A stretch of DNA of 9,280 nt from Actinomycetes bacterium (lineage in GTDB: Bacteria > Actinomycetota > Acidimicrobiia > Acidimicrobiales > Bog-793): the NCBI GenBank assembly GCA_021823365.1, contig JAKAOD010000092.1, forward strand, positions 1-9,280, read 5' to 3'. Position numbers and translations under genes: made by a program. A model generated the notes under the pieces. That model saw only the letters and a program-made list of their open reading frames with translations, was not told where the DNA came from and did not search any database. The stretch's first letter is position 1; every line of letters begins with the position of its first letter. Shown in pieces: positions 1 to 5,857 of this stretch.

Positions 1-198
1 GACGTTCTCGGCCAGCTCCCGCCAGCAGACGACGTCGAAGAAGGAGGTCGCCTCCTCCCACTCCTGGGTCTGCCGGTTCTGCCAGCGACGGTTCACCGCA
101 AGCCCGAAGGTGACCGTCGCCTGACCGCTCGGCGTGAAGCGCAGCTCGGGATCGCGAGTGACGTTTCCGACGAGGGTCACCGTGTTGCCGTTTGCCAT
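1..198 (-). CDS. ssb: Single-stranded DNA-binding protein, N-terminal part (3' end outside window)
   Basis: SSB coats single-stranded DNA during replication, recombination and repair, normally as a homotetramer of OB folds. The 66 visible residues begin MANGNTVTLVGNVTRDPELR and continue through a GQATVTFGLAVNRR segment and a FFDVVCWRELAENV segment, the typical first strands of the bacterial OB fold. The ATG at 198 is supported by a GGAGA Shine-Dalgarno (complement of 206-210) seven bases upstream. The gene continues past base 1, so the DNA-binding core is incomplete here and the acidic C-terminal tip cannot be seen. It lies 52 bp downstream of rpsF on the same strand with no terminator between, the usual rpsF-ssb order, in which rpsR commonly comes next. 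Identification is by family recognition; the only uncertainty is which paralogue this is if the genome has more than one. Confidence 0.96.
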   Translation of the reverse strand, partial: MANGNTVTLVGNVTRDPELRFTPSGQATVTFGLAVNRRWQNRQTQEWEEATSFFDVVCWRELAENV

Positions 199-250
199 CG
201 CGCTGTCTCCGTTTCCCTGTGGCTCGGCCTCGGCCGAGCGGCCCTTCGGG

Positions 251-607
251 CTAGCCCGTCTGGGCCGCCGGGGCCGCCTTGTCACGTGTCTCGGGGCGCG
301 CCGGCGCGCGCCCCGCGGCCCGCTCGGGCTGGCGGATCACCCGGTGGCGAAGGACTTCGTCGGACAGGGCGAGCATCCTGTCGACCTCGGCCATGACGGC
401 CGGCTCGGCGGCCACCTCCACGAAGACGTAGTAGCCCTCGTTGCGGTGGCGAAGCTCGTAGGCGAACGGCCGGCGGCCCCACCGGTCGACCCGTCCGGGC
501 GTGCCACCGCTGGCACGCACGTGGGCGACGACTCGGTCCACGACCTCTCGGATGACGCCCTCGTCGAGGGTGGCGTCGAAGATGACGGCAATCTCGTATG
601 GCCGCAC
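251..607 (-). CDS. rpsF: 30S ribosomal protein S6
   Basis: S6 is a small-subunit ribosomal protein that binds 16S rRNA in the platform as a pair with S18. The 118-residue product starts MRPYEIAVIFDATLDE and contains the RWGRRPFAYELRHRNEGYYVFV segment, both hallmarks of S6. The fold ends near residue 95. The rest (about residues 96-118) is a low-complexity Ala/Arg/Pro tail, as is common in high-GC actinobacteria. The start is GTG at 607. It has an AGGAGG Shine-Dalgarno (complement of 619-624) with a rather long 11-base spacer, and the product begins exactly where S6 proteins usually begin. It heads the rpsF-ssb operon. The 150-base gap to DUF5318 holds a candidate promoter and a strongly folded leader, annotated separately, which suggests control by its own product or by S6:S18. 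Confidence 0.97.
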   Translation of the reverse strand: MRPYEIAVIFDATLDEGVIREVVDRVVAHVRASGGTPGRVDRWGRRPFAYELRHRNEGYYVFVEVAAEPAVMAEVDRMLALSDEVLRHRVIRQPERAAGRAPARPETRDKAAPAAQTG

Positions 608-627
608 AGCGGCAAGAACCTCCTCTG

Positions 628-678
628 GACCCGGCGCGAGCGGCGCTCGGGGCCCCGGTCCTCCCCGGGGCAGGGGTC
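628..678 (-). promoter_or_regulatory. Structured 5' leader of rpsF, candidate S6:S18-type autoregulatory RNA
   Basis: Read on the minus strand, the RNA just before the rpsF ribosome-binding site can form a closed three-way structure. An outer 5-bp stem pairs GACCC (678-674) with GGGTC (632-628). Inside it are a 7-bp hairpin, GCCCCGG (671-665) with CCGGGGC (658-652) around a GGAGGA loop, and a second hairpin, CGAGC (649-645) with GCTCG (641-637) around a 3-nt loop. The outer stem ends two to four bases before the AGGAGG ribosome-binding site at 624-619. rpsF leaders bound by S6:S18 are known in several phyla, so autoregulation is plausible. I did not confirm the known consensus of that motif, and GC-rich DNA folds easily by chance. 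Confidence 0.4.
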
Positions 679-690
679 TATGACGGCGAC

Positions 691-696
691 ATGGTA
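691..696 (-). promoter_or_regulatory. Possible -10 element for rpsF
   Basis: The minus strand reads TACCAT here, matching the TAnnnT -10 pattern. A start about seven bases downstream, near 684, would give a 77-nt leader that contains the whole folded region at 678-628. No convincing -35 box is seen. rpsF could instead, or also, be read from the DUF5318 promoter. Confidence 0.35.
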
Positions 697-733
697 GCCG
701 ACGGCGTCGACCGCTCCGTCGTGCTCGTGGCTA

Positions 734-758
734 CCGGCGCCAGCCGGGCGCGGCCGGT
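734..758 (-). terminator. Weak GC-rich inverted repeat after DUF5318
   Basis: ACCGGC (733-738) can pair with GCCGGT (753-758), and CCGGC (734-738) can alternatively pair with GCCGG (743-747) around a 4-nt loop. The structure sits immediately after the DUF5318 stop. It has no T-tract, so it may only attenuate or stabilise the 3' end, or be a chance product of the base composition. Confidence 0.2.
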
Positions 759-1183
759 CAGCGGCGGAACGGCTTCGGGCGCTTCCTCGCGACGCGGGCG
801 TCAAAGCGCCTGAGCAGGTGGTTCCAGCCGCACTCGACGCAGACCTCGACGACGTAGAAGTCGACCTCGTCCCTGCTCCGCGCCATCGCCGTGAGCTCGG
901 TACGTGACGTGAGCGGCCGACCACCGGCCGGAAGCCGCGGGCCGAAGGCGAACGAGACATGGACGAGCTTCGCCTCCTCGCAGATCGGGCAGGCGCTCTC
1001 GGTCTCCCATCCGAGGTTGCGCGCGACCCGTAGGAGCTCGGGCTGCGCGTCGCAGACGTCGAGCTTCGAGAGCCGGCCGCGGCGGTACTGGCGCACGATG
1101 TCGTCACGGGCGAGGCGGTACTCGACCTGACCGAGCCCGGTCGGCTCCGCCCCTCCCGCCGTGGACGGCGATCCCGTGCGCAC
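758..1183 (-). CDS. DUF5318 family protein with zinc-ribbon-like cysteines
   Basis: The 141-residue protein resembles the uncharacterised actinobacterial DUF5318 family (Rv0049 of M. tuberculosis is the type I recall). Recognisable segments are [19 protein letters not shown] (about 20-38), [14 protein letters not shown] (42-55), CPIC (65-68), the [12 protein letters not shown] segment (80-91) and [17 protein letters not shown] (111-127). C65/C68 and C115/C118 form two CxxC knuckles that could bind one zinc. C44 lies in a conserved DVCDA stretch. The molecular function is unknown. GTG at 1183 is chosen because no later start precedes the conserved VEY segment, and a TAGCCT -10 box sits exactly 6 nt upstream, implying a leaderless message. 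This gives about 18 extra residues before the conserved part. There is no Shine-Dalgarno. It is divergent from PadR-ino1 and upstream of rpsF. Confidence 0.85.
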   Translation of the reverse strand: MRTGSPSTAGGAEPTGLGQVEYRLARDDIVRQYRRGRLSKLDVCDAQPELLRVARNLGWETESACPICEEAKLVHVSFAFGPRLPAGGRPLTSRTELTAMARSRDEVDFYVVEVCVECGWNHLLRRFDARVARKRPKPFRR

Positions 1184-1189
1184 CGCAAG

Positions 1190-1195
1190 AGGCTA
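1190..1195 (-). promoter_or_regulatory. Leaderless-type -10 box of the DUF5318 gene
   Basis: The minus strand reads TAGCCT, then CTTGCG, then the GTG start (1183-1181). The 6-nt gap places the predicted transcription start on the G of GTG. No Shine-Dalgarno is present, which agrees with leaderless translation. Three other genes in this window have the same geometry. Confidence 0.55.
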
Positions 1196-1206
1196 CCGGA
1201 CTGCCC

Positions 1207-1252
1207 CGGCGCCCCGGCACCCCGGGCCTCGGCGCCCCGGCACCCCGGGTCT
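1207..1252. repeat. Two adjacent 23-bp GC-rich tandem repeats
   Basis: Bases 1207-1229 and 1230-1252 are adjacent copies of one 23-bp unit beginning CGGCGCCCCGGCACCCC. They differ at a single base (C versus T at unit position 21). Partial, degraded similarity continues to about 1271. They lie in the divergent DUF5318/PadR region, upstream of both promoters and outside both predicted genes. They could be a binding-site pair or simply slippage in GC-rich DNA. Confidence 0.8.
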
Positions 1253-1332
1253 CGCCCCGGACCTCGGCGCCGCGCCGGCGCCTCCCGGGCGGTGCCGGCG
1301 CGGCCCGAGGGCAATGGGCGCCGTCTTCGACA

Positions 1333-1345
1333 TATCGATGCGATA
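1333..1345. promoter_or_regulatory. AT-rich palindrome in the PadR promoter, possible PadR operator
   Basis: TATCG and CGATA flank a 3-bp ATG centre, a perfect 13-bp inverted repeat. An overlapping GATG-CGATA-CATC repeat extends to 1349. The site covers the expected -35 position of the PadR promoter and is clearly AT-richer than its surroundings. PadR proteins commonly repress their own promoters through AT-rich dyads, so this is the likeliest operator of the regulator directly downstream. That assignment is inference. Confidence 0.45.
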
Positions 1346-1356
1346 CATCAATCTGC

Positions 1357-1362
1357 TATGGT
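1357..1362 (+). promoter_or_regulatory. Leaderless-type -10 box of the PadR-ino1 operon
   Basis: TATGGT is followed by CCGGTC and then the GTG start at 1369, so the predicted transcript begins on the start codon. No Shine-Dalgarno precedes the gene. The CCGGTCGTG string is identical to that at the pcnA start. Confidence 0.65.
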
Positions 1363-1368
1363 CCGGTC

Positions 1369-2184
1369 GTGCTCGAGCTCGCCATCCTCGGCCTGCTGAT
1401 GCAGGGCCCGATGCACGGCTACGACCTGCGCAAGCGGATCCGCGAGGAGTTCGGCCCGCTCGCCAACCTCTCCTTCGGCTCGCTCTACCCCGCGCTCGGT
1501 CGCATGGAGCGGGCAGGCGCCGTCGAGGTGCTCCGCGGCGGCGCCCCCGACTCTCGGCCGCCGTCGCAGACGCCCGCCGCGACCCCGGCCACCGGCTCGC
1601 TCACGGGCGAGCGCGCCGCGCTCGTGACCCGCCGCGCATCCGCCGTCGCCACGGCGCTCGCCGGGCGGGGGACTCGGGCACGCAAGGTCTACGCGATCAC
1701 CGCCGCGGGAGAGCTCCTGTTCGGCCGCCTGCTCGACTCGCCCGACACGCCGCCGGGTCAGGAGGTCCGGGGATTCTGGTTGCGGATCGCCTTCGCACGC
1801 CACCTCTCGCCCCAGGCGCGCGTCCGGCTGCTCGAGCGGCAGAGGCTGCACCTCGTGGCGCGCCTCGAGCGCGCCGACGGCCACCTCGAACGGCCGGGCC
1901 ACCAGCTCGACCGCTACGAGCGGGCGATCGCGGCGCACGTCCGCCACACCCTCGCGAGCGACCTCGCATGGACCGAGCGCCTGCTCGCCGACGAGCGCAG
2001 CCTGCTCGCCGAGAACGCGCCCGCCGTCCCGGCGTCGCCGGCGCTCGCCGGGCTCTCGGCGCTCGCGGCCGGCTCGGGGCGGAGGGACACGACGGGGCCG
2101 GTGTCGCCAGGCGGCGCGCCGGTCCAGGACAGGGGTCACCGCATCACCACCGGCGCCGCCGGCGACAGCAGAGGAGAGAGCTGA
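1369..2184 (+). CDS. PadR-family winged-helix transcriptional regulator
   Basis: This is a predicted DNA-binding repressor, 271 residues long. Residues 1-56 ([24 protein letters not shown], then [20 protein letters not shown]) are a textbook PadR winged helix, and [11 protein letters not shown] at 105-115 is the return strand of the wing. Between them, residues 57-104 form a Pro/Ala/Ser/Arg-rich insert much longer than the few to about fifteen residues usual there. Residues about 130-212 form the C-terminal helical (Vir-like) dimerisation region. The last 55-60 residues are low-complexity and probably disordered. GTG at 1369 is supported by homology starting at its first residue and by the TATGGT box 6 nt upstream. 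The stop overlaps the ino1 ATG by one base (TGATG), so regulator and enzyme are almost certainly cotranscribed and translationally coupled. A PadR gene beside ino1 is also found in mycobacteria. The ligand is unknown. Confidence 0.9.
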   Translation: MLELAILGLLMQGPMHGYDLRKRIREEFGPLANLSFGSLYPALGRMERAGAVEVLRGGAPDSRPPSQTPAATPATGSLTGERAALVTRRASAVATALAGRGTRARKVYAITAAGELLFGRLLDSPDTPPGQEVRGFWLRIAFARHLSPQARVRLLERQRLHLVARLERADGHLERPGHQLDRYERAIAAHVRHTLASDLAWTERLLADERSLLAENAPAVPASPALAGLSALAAGSGRRDTTGPVSPGGAPVQDRGHRITTGAAGDSRGES

Positions 2185-3269
2185 TGACGAGCAGGGACAG
2201 ACGGATCAAGGTCGCGATCGCCGGCGTCGGCAACTGCGCAAGCGCGCTGGTCCAGGGCGTCCGGTACTACCGGGGAGCCGACCCGACCGACACCGTCCCC
2301 GGCCTCATGCACGTCGACCTCGGCGGCTACCACGTCGGCGACATCGACTTCGTCGCGGCCTTCGACGTCGACCAGGCGAAGGTCGGCCTCGACCTCGGAA
2401 AGGCCATCTTCGCCCCGATGAACAACACGATCCGCTTCGCCCCCGACGTGCCGGACCTCGGCGTCTCGGTGCAGCGCGGTCCGACGCTCGACGGTCTCGG
2501 CAAGTACTACAGGGAGGTCGTCGAGGAGTCCCCGGCGCCGCCGGTCGACGTCGCCCGGACGTTGCGCGACTCGGGTGCCGAGGTCCTCGTCGCCTACCTT
2601 CCGGTCGGCTCCGACGAAGCCCAGAAGCACTACGCCGAGGCGGCGCTGAAGGCGGGCGTCGCCTTCGTCAACGCGATCCCGGTGTTCATCGCGAGCGACC
2701 CGGCCTGGGCCGAGCGCTTCAGCGCCGCCGGCGTGCCGATCGTCGGCGACGACATCAAGAGCCAGGTCGGGGCCACGATCGTGCACCGCGTCCTCGCTCG
2801 GCTGTTCGAGGACCGCGGCAGCGTCCTCGACCGCACCTACCAGCTGAACGTCGGCGGCAACATGGACTTCAAGAACATGCTCGAGCGAGCCCGCCTCGAG
2901 TCGAAGAAGGTCTCCAAGACCCGGGCCGTCACGAGCCAGGTCGACCGCGGCATCGCCGCCGAGTCCGTCCACATCGGGCCGTCGGACCACGTCGCGTGGC
3001 TCGAGGACCGGAAGTGGGCCTACATCCGTCTCGAGGGGCGCAACTTCGGCGACGTGCCGCTCAACGTCGAGCTGAAGCTCGAGGTGTGGGACTCGCCGAA
3101 CTCGGCGGGGGTGATCATCGACGCCATCCGCTGCGCCCGCATCGGCCTCGACCGCGGGCTCGCCGGGCCGCTCCACGGCCCCTCGGCGTACTTCATGAAG
3201 TCGCCTCCCCGCCAGTACCGGGACGAGGAGGCGCGCCAGATGGTCGAGGAGTTCGCCCGGGGCGACTGA
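2184..3269 (+). CDS. ino1: Inositol-3-phosphate synthase
   Basis: This NAD-dependent cytosolic enzyme converts glucose 6-phosphate to 1D-myo-inositol 3-phosphate, the first step to inositol, phosphatidylinositol and (in many actinobacteria) mycothiol. The 361-residue length is normal for the prokaryotic family. Visible signatures are the Rossmann loop [12 protein letters not shown] (11-22), [19 protein letters not shown] (138-155), NAIPVFIAS (163-171), [11 protein letters not shown] (188-198), [12 protein letters not shown] (221-232) and the lysine-rich active-site segment [14 protein letters not shown] (239-252), followed by a conserved C-terminal [17 protein letters not shown] block (269-285). 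The ATG at 2184 is chosen over a longer in-frame extension: it sits exactly where the family begins, has AGGAG at 2172-2176 seven bases upstream, and overlaps the PadR stop. Expression therefore likely follows the PadR promoter. A hairpin lies downstream. Confidence 0.97.
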   Translation: MTSRDRRIKVAIAGVGNCASALVQGVRYYRGADPTDTVPGLMHVDLGGYHVGDIDFVAAFDVDQAKVGLDLGKAIFAPMNNTIRFAPDVPDLGVSVQRGPTLDGLGKYYREVVEESPAPPVDVARTLRDSGAEVLVAYLPVGSDEAQKHYAEAALKAGVAFVNAIPVFIASDPAWAERFSAAGVPIVGDDIKSQVGATIVHRVLARLFEDRGSVLDRTYQLNVGGNMDFKNMLERARLESKKVSKTRAVTSQVDRGIAAESVHIGPSDHVAWLEDRKWAYIRLEGRNFGDVPLNVELKLEVWDSPNSAGVIIDAIRCARIGLDRGLAGPLHGPSAYFMKSPPRQYRDEEARQMVEEFARGD

Positions 3270-3292
3270 CCGGCGGAGCGCCGGGTGCGCCG

Positions 3293-3328
3293 GGTGCGCC
3301 CCTTGCCGCCGCTCGAAGGCGGCGCACC
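3293..3328 (+). terminator. GC-rich hairpin after ino1, terminator-like without a T-tract
   Basis: GCCGCC (3305-3310) pairs with GGCGGC (3318-3323) around a 7-nt loop. GGTGC (3293-3297) can extend the stem by pairing with GCACC (3324-3328), or GGTGCGCC (3293-3300) with GGCGCACC (3321-3328). A short direct repeat, GCGCCGGGT twice, leads into it. There is no T-run, so this is either a GC-only actinobacterial type of terminator or an mRNA 3'-end stabiliser between ino1 and pcnA. Confidence 0.45.
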
Positions 3329-3354
3329 TGGCGTGGGCACCCGCCGCGCTTCGC

Positions 3355-3360
3355 TACCCT
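3355..3360 (+). promoter_or_regulatory. Leaderless-type -10 box of pcnA
   Basis: TACCCT is followed by CCGGTC and the GTG start at 3367, the same nine bases (CCGGTCGTG) as at the PadR gene. The predicted transcript starts on the start codon, and no Shine-Dalgarno is seen. The upstream hairpin suggests pcnA is transcribed independently of ino1. Confidence 0.6.
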
Positions 3361-3366
3361 CCGGTC

Positions 3367-4776
3367 GTGATCCCCGAGCGGTTCCGTCCGGTCCTCGACG
3401 AGGTACGGCCGCTCGCCGAGCGCTTCTCGGCGGCGGGCAAGCATCTGTACCTCGTCGGCGGCGTGGTCCGGGACGGCTTCGTCGGCCGCCCCGACGGCTC
3501 GGCGGTCGGTGCGGGGTCGGACCTCGACCTCACGACCGACGCGCTGCCGGACCAGATCGAGTCGATCGTGCGGCCCTTCGCCGACGCCGTCTGGCTCCAG
3601 GGGAAGCGCTTCGGAACCATCGGCTGCTCGAAAGGCGACCGCCGTTTCGAGATCACGACACACCGCGCCGAGGCGTACTCGCCCGAGTCGCGCAAGCCCG
3701 AGGTCCGCTTCGGCGACGACGTCGTCACCGACCTCTCAAGGCGGGACTTCACCGTCAACGCGATGGCGCTCTCGGTCCCGTCGCTCGAGCTGCTCGACCC
3801 CTTCGACGGGGTCGAGGATCTCGCGGCCCGCAGGCTGCGCACCCCGCTCGACCCCGAGATCTCCTTCGGCGACGACCCGCTGCGGATGCTGCGCGCCGCA
3901 AGGTTCGCCGCAGGTTACGGCCTCACGCCCGCTCCGGAGCTCGTCGCCGCCATCGAGCGGCTCGCCGAGCGGCTCCGCATCGTCTCGCCGGAGCGCATCC
4001 GCGACGAGCTCGACCGGCTGCTCGTCCTCCCGTCTCCGGAGACCGGGCTCTGGCTCGTCGTGCGAACGGGACTCGCCGCGCTGTTCCTGCCCGAGCTCCC
4101 CGCCCTCGCGCTCGAGCAAGACCCCGTCCATCGGCACAAGGACGTCCTCGCCCACACGATCGCCGTCGTCGCGAAGACGCCGCCCGACCGCCTGCTGCGC
4201 CTCGCCGCGCTCTTCCACGACGTCGGCAAGCCGAAGACGCGCTCGATCGGGCCCGACGGGGTGAGCTTCCACCACCACGACGTCGTCGGGGCGCGCGTGA
4301 CCCGGGCCCGGATGGACGCGCTGCGCTATCCGGCGTCCGACATCGACGTCGTCACCCGGCTCGTCGAGCTCCACCTTCGCTTCCACACCTACGCCCTCGG
4401 CTGGACCGACTCGGCGATCCGCCGCTACGCACGCGACGCTGGCGAGCTGCTCGACCGCCTCAACCTGCTCACCAGGGCGGACTGCACGACGCGTGACCGC
4501 AGGAAGGCGGCCGCCCTCGCCGCTCGCATGGACGAGCTCGAGGAACGCCTCGCCCGCCTGCGGGAGCAGGAGGCGCTCGACGCCATCCGGCCCGAGCTCG
4601 ACGGCGTCGCGGTCATGGCCCAGCTCGGCATCGGGCCCGGCCCGGAAGTCGGGCACGCCCTCGCCTTCCTGCTCGAGATCCGGCTCGACGAAGGGCTCGT
4701 CGGAGCGGACGAGGCACGCCGCCGGCTCGACCGCTGGTGGGCCGAGCGCCGGGCGGCGGGAGAGGGCGCCTTCTAG
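3367..4776 (+). CDS. pcnA: CCA tRNA nucleotidyltransferase (class II, with HD domain)
   Basis: The enzyme adds or repairs the 3'-CCA of tRNAs with CTP and ATP. The 469-residue protein shows the class II nucleotidyltransferase order: LVGGVVRD (29-36), GSDLDLTTDALP with catalytic D52 and D54 (50-61), FGTIGC (82-87), the RRDFTVNAMAL flap motif (125-135), DDPLRMLRAARFAAG (169-183) and SPERIRDEL (207-215). A C-terminal HD phosphohydrolase-type domain follows, with LFHDVGKPKTR (H284/D285) and FHHHDVVGA (301-309). This fusion is typical of actinobacterial PcnA. Despite the pcnA name, CCA addition is more likely than poly(A) addition, though sequence alone cannot exclude either. GTG at 3367 is supported by the leaderless-type promoter. 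In mycobacteria pcnA is near the DUF6049 and murJ genes, as here. It converges with the deacetylase gene, overlapping it by 4 bases at CTAG. Confidence 0.95.
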   Translation: MIPERFRPVLDEVRPLAERFSAAGKHLYLVGGVVRDGFVGRPDGSAVGAGSDLDLTTDALPDQIESIVRPFADAVWLQGKRFGTIGCSKGDRRFEITTHRAEAYSPESRKPEVRFGDDVVTDLSRRDFTVNAMALSVPSLELLDPFDGVEDLAARRLRTPLDPEISFGDDPLRMLRAARFAAGYGLTPAPELVAAIERLAERLRIVSPERIRDELDRLLVLPSPETGLWLVVRTGLAALFLPELPALALEQDPVHRHKDVLAHTIAVVAKTPPDRLLRLAALFHDVGKPKTRSIGPDGVSFHHHDVVGARVTRARMDALRYPASDIDVVTRLVELHLRFHTYALGWTDSAIRRYARDAGELLDRLNLLTRADCTTRDRRKAAALAARMDELEERLARLREQEALDAIRPELDGVAVMAQLGIGPGPEVGHALAFLLEIRLDEGLVGADEARRRLDRWWAERRAAGEGAF

Positions 4777-4781
4777 CCCTC
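4762..4781. terminator. Inverted repeat across the convergent pcnA/deacetylase stops
   Basis: GAGGGC (4762-4767) pairs with GCCCTC (4776-4781) around an 8-nt loop that contains most of the shared CTAG stop. Being symmetrical, it could end transcription in both directions. There is no T-tract, and an alternative GCGCC/GGCGC pairing (4766-4770 with 4782-4786) competes with it. Confidence 0.3.
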
Positions 4782-5840
4782 GGCGCTGCGCTCGTGGAGC
4801 TGCCGGGCGGCCTGCACGACGGCGCGGGGCCGGCTGCCCTCTCCGGCGCCGAGCGAGCCGTCGAGCCCGGCGCCGCTCGCCCGCTCGGGCCGGAACGTGC
4901 GTCCGACGAGTGCTGCGACGGTCGCGCCGACGCTCGCCGCCAGCGCCTCGAGGTCGTAGCCGCCCTCGAGGAAGAAGAGCCGGCGGCCCGGCGGCACGAG
5001 CTGGGCGACACGCTCGGCGAGGTCGGCGAAGTCCCCTGCGGTGAGCCCGAGGTCGGTGAGCGGGTCGGCCCGGTGGGCGTCGAATCCCGCCGAGACGAGC
5101 AGCCAGCTCGGGGAGAACCGCTCGGCTGCCGGGACGATCAGCTCGTCGACGGCCAGGCGGTAGGCGTCGCCGGAGGTCCCGGCGGGAAACGGGACGTTGA
5201 CCGTCGAGCCCGTCCCCCGGCCTGAGCCGATCTCCTCGAGCGCGCCCGTCCCGGGGTAGAGCGGGTACTCGTGGAGCGAGACGAACAGCACGTCGTCCGA
5301 GTCGTAGAAGGCTGCCTGCGTGCCGTTGCCGTGGTGGGCGTCCCAGTCGACGACGAGCACCCGCTCGCCGCGTGCGGCGAGGGCCGCAGCGGTGATCGCG
5401 ACGTTGTTCAGGAGGCAGAAGCCCATCGCACGGGCAGCGAGGGCGTGGTGGCCGGGCGGGCGCAGGACGAGGAAGGCGGCGTCCGCCTCCCCGCGCCCGA
5501 GGCGCTCGGCGGCGTCGGGCCCGGCGCCCGCCGCGTGCAACGCCGCGTCGAAGGAGCCTGGCGAGACGTGGGTGTCGGCGTCGAGCGCGCCGCCGCCGAC
5601 AAGGCAGCGCTCCTCCAGGTAGAGCAGATAGCCGGGGTCATGGACGCGCTCGAGCTCCTGGCGGGTCGCCGGCCGCGGCACGAAGGTGCGCGCCACGTCC
5701 TCCAGCTCGGCGTCGGCGGACCCGGCGAGGGCGGTCGTGATGCCGGCGAGCGCCGCCTCGACGCGCTCCGGCGACTCCGGGTGGCCGAGGCCCGTCTCAT
5801 GCTCGTCGAAGAGCTCGTGCGTTCCGACGATGATCTCCAC
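4773..5840 (-). CDS. Histone deacetylase family amidohydrolase (AcuC/acetylpolyamine amidohydrolase-like)
   Basis: This is a zinc-dependent deacetylase of the arginase/deacetylase fold, 355 residues. Bacterial members remove acetyl groups from polyamines, small amides or proteins; the substrate here is unknown. The active site looks intact: LRPPGHHA with the H131/H132 catalytic pair, DWDAHHGNGT with zinc ligands D167 and H169, SAGFDAHRADP with zinc ligand D254, and EGGYDLEAL with catalytic Y295. The N terminus TxxLFDEHETGLGHPESPERV is typical of the family. An upstream in-frame extension to 6080 exists, but GTG at 5840 fits the family start and has TACGTT exactly 6 nt upstream, so a leaderless start is preferred. 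The last 45 or so residues are variable. It is a single gene, convergent with pcnA and divergent from DUF6049-murJ. AcuC function is not implied, since no acuA/acuB or acetyl-CoA synthetase gene is adjacent. Confidence 0.92.
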   Translation of the reverse strand: MEIIVGTHELFDEHETGLGHPESPERVEAALAGITTALAGSADAELEDVARTFVPRPATRQELERVHDPGYLLYLEERCLVGGGALDADTHVSPGSFDAALHAAGAGPDAAERLGRGEADAAFLVLRPPGHHALAARAMGFCLLNNVAITAAALAARGERVLVVDWDAHHGNGTQAAFYDSDDVLFVSLHEYPLYPGTGALEEIGSGRGTGSTVNVPFPAGTSGDAYRLAVDELIVPAAERFSPSWLLVSAGFDAHRADPLTDLGLTAGDFADLAERVAQLVPPGRRLFFLEGGYDLEALAASVGATVAALVGRTFRPERASGAGLDGSLGAGEGSRPRAVVQAARQLHERSAEG

Positions 5841-5846
5841 GCGGCG

Positions 5847-5852
5847 AACGTA
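5847..5852 (-). promoter_or_regulatory. Leaderless-type -10 box of the deacetylase gene
   Basis: The minus strand reads TACGTT, CGCCGC, then GTG at 5840. The spacing puts transcription start on the start codon, and there is no Shine-Dalgarno. It is the fourth gene in the window with this exact geometry. Confidence 0.6.
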
Positions 5853-5857
5853 CAGGT

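Noticed and set aside
295..315. GC-only near-palindrome (GGCGCGCCGGCGCGCGCC) as a possible site
   Set aside because: It lies inside the Ala/Arg/Pro tail of rpsF and is explained by codon choice for that tail.
337..1314. Long minus-strand open frame of 325 codons spanning rpsF, its leader and DUF5318
   Set aside because: The product is Arg/Ser/Pro-rich low complexity and overlaps two recognisable proteins in another frame. It is an artefact of GC-rich DNA with few stops.
1348..2139. Minus-strand open frame of 263 codons opposite the PadR gene
   Set aside because: It has a compositional Arg/Gly/Glu-rich product, and the PadR winged helix on the other strand is clear.
1161..2183. N-terminal extension in frame with ino1, giving a 702-residue protein
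   Set aside because: The extension is Arg/Ala/Pro-rich, crosses the PadR promoter and gene, and ino1 has its own Shine-Dalgarno and ATG where the family begins.
2136..3176. Minus-strand open frame of 346 codons opposite ino1
   Set aside because: It is an antisense shadow of a strongly conserved enzyme, with no recognisable family and no start signals.
3285..4496. Plus-strand open frame of 403 codons overlapping pcnA
   Set aside because: It is an Arg-rich frame-shifted shadow of pcnA, whose motifs are all intact in its own frame.
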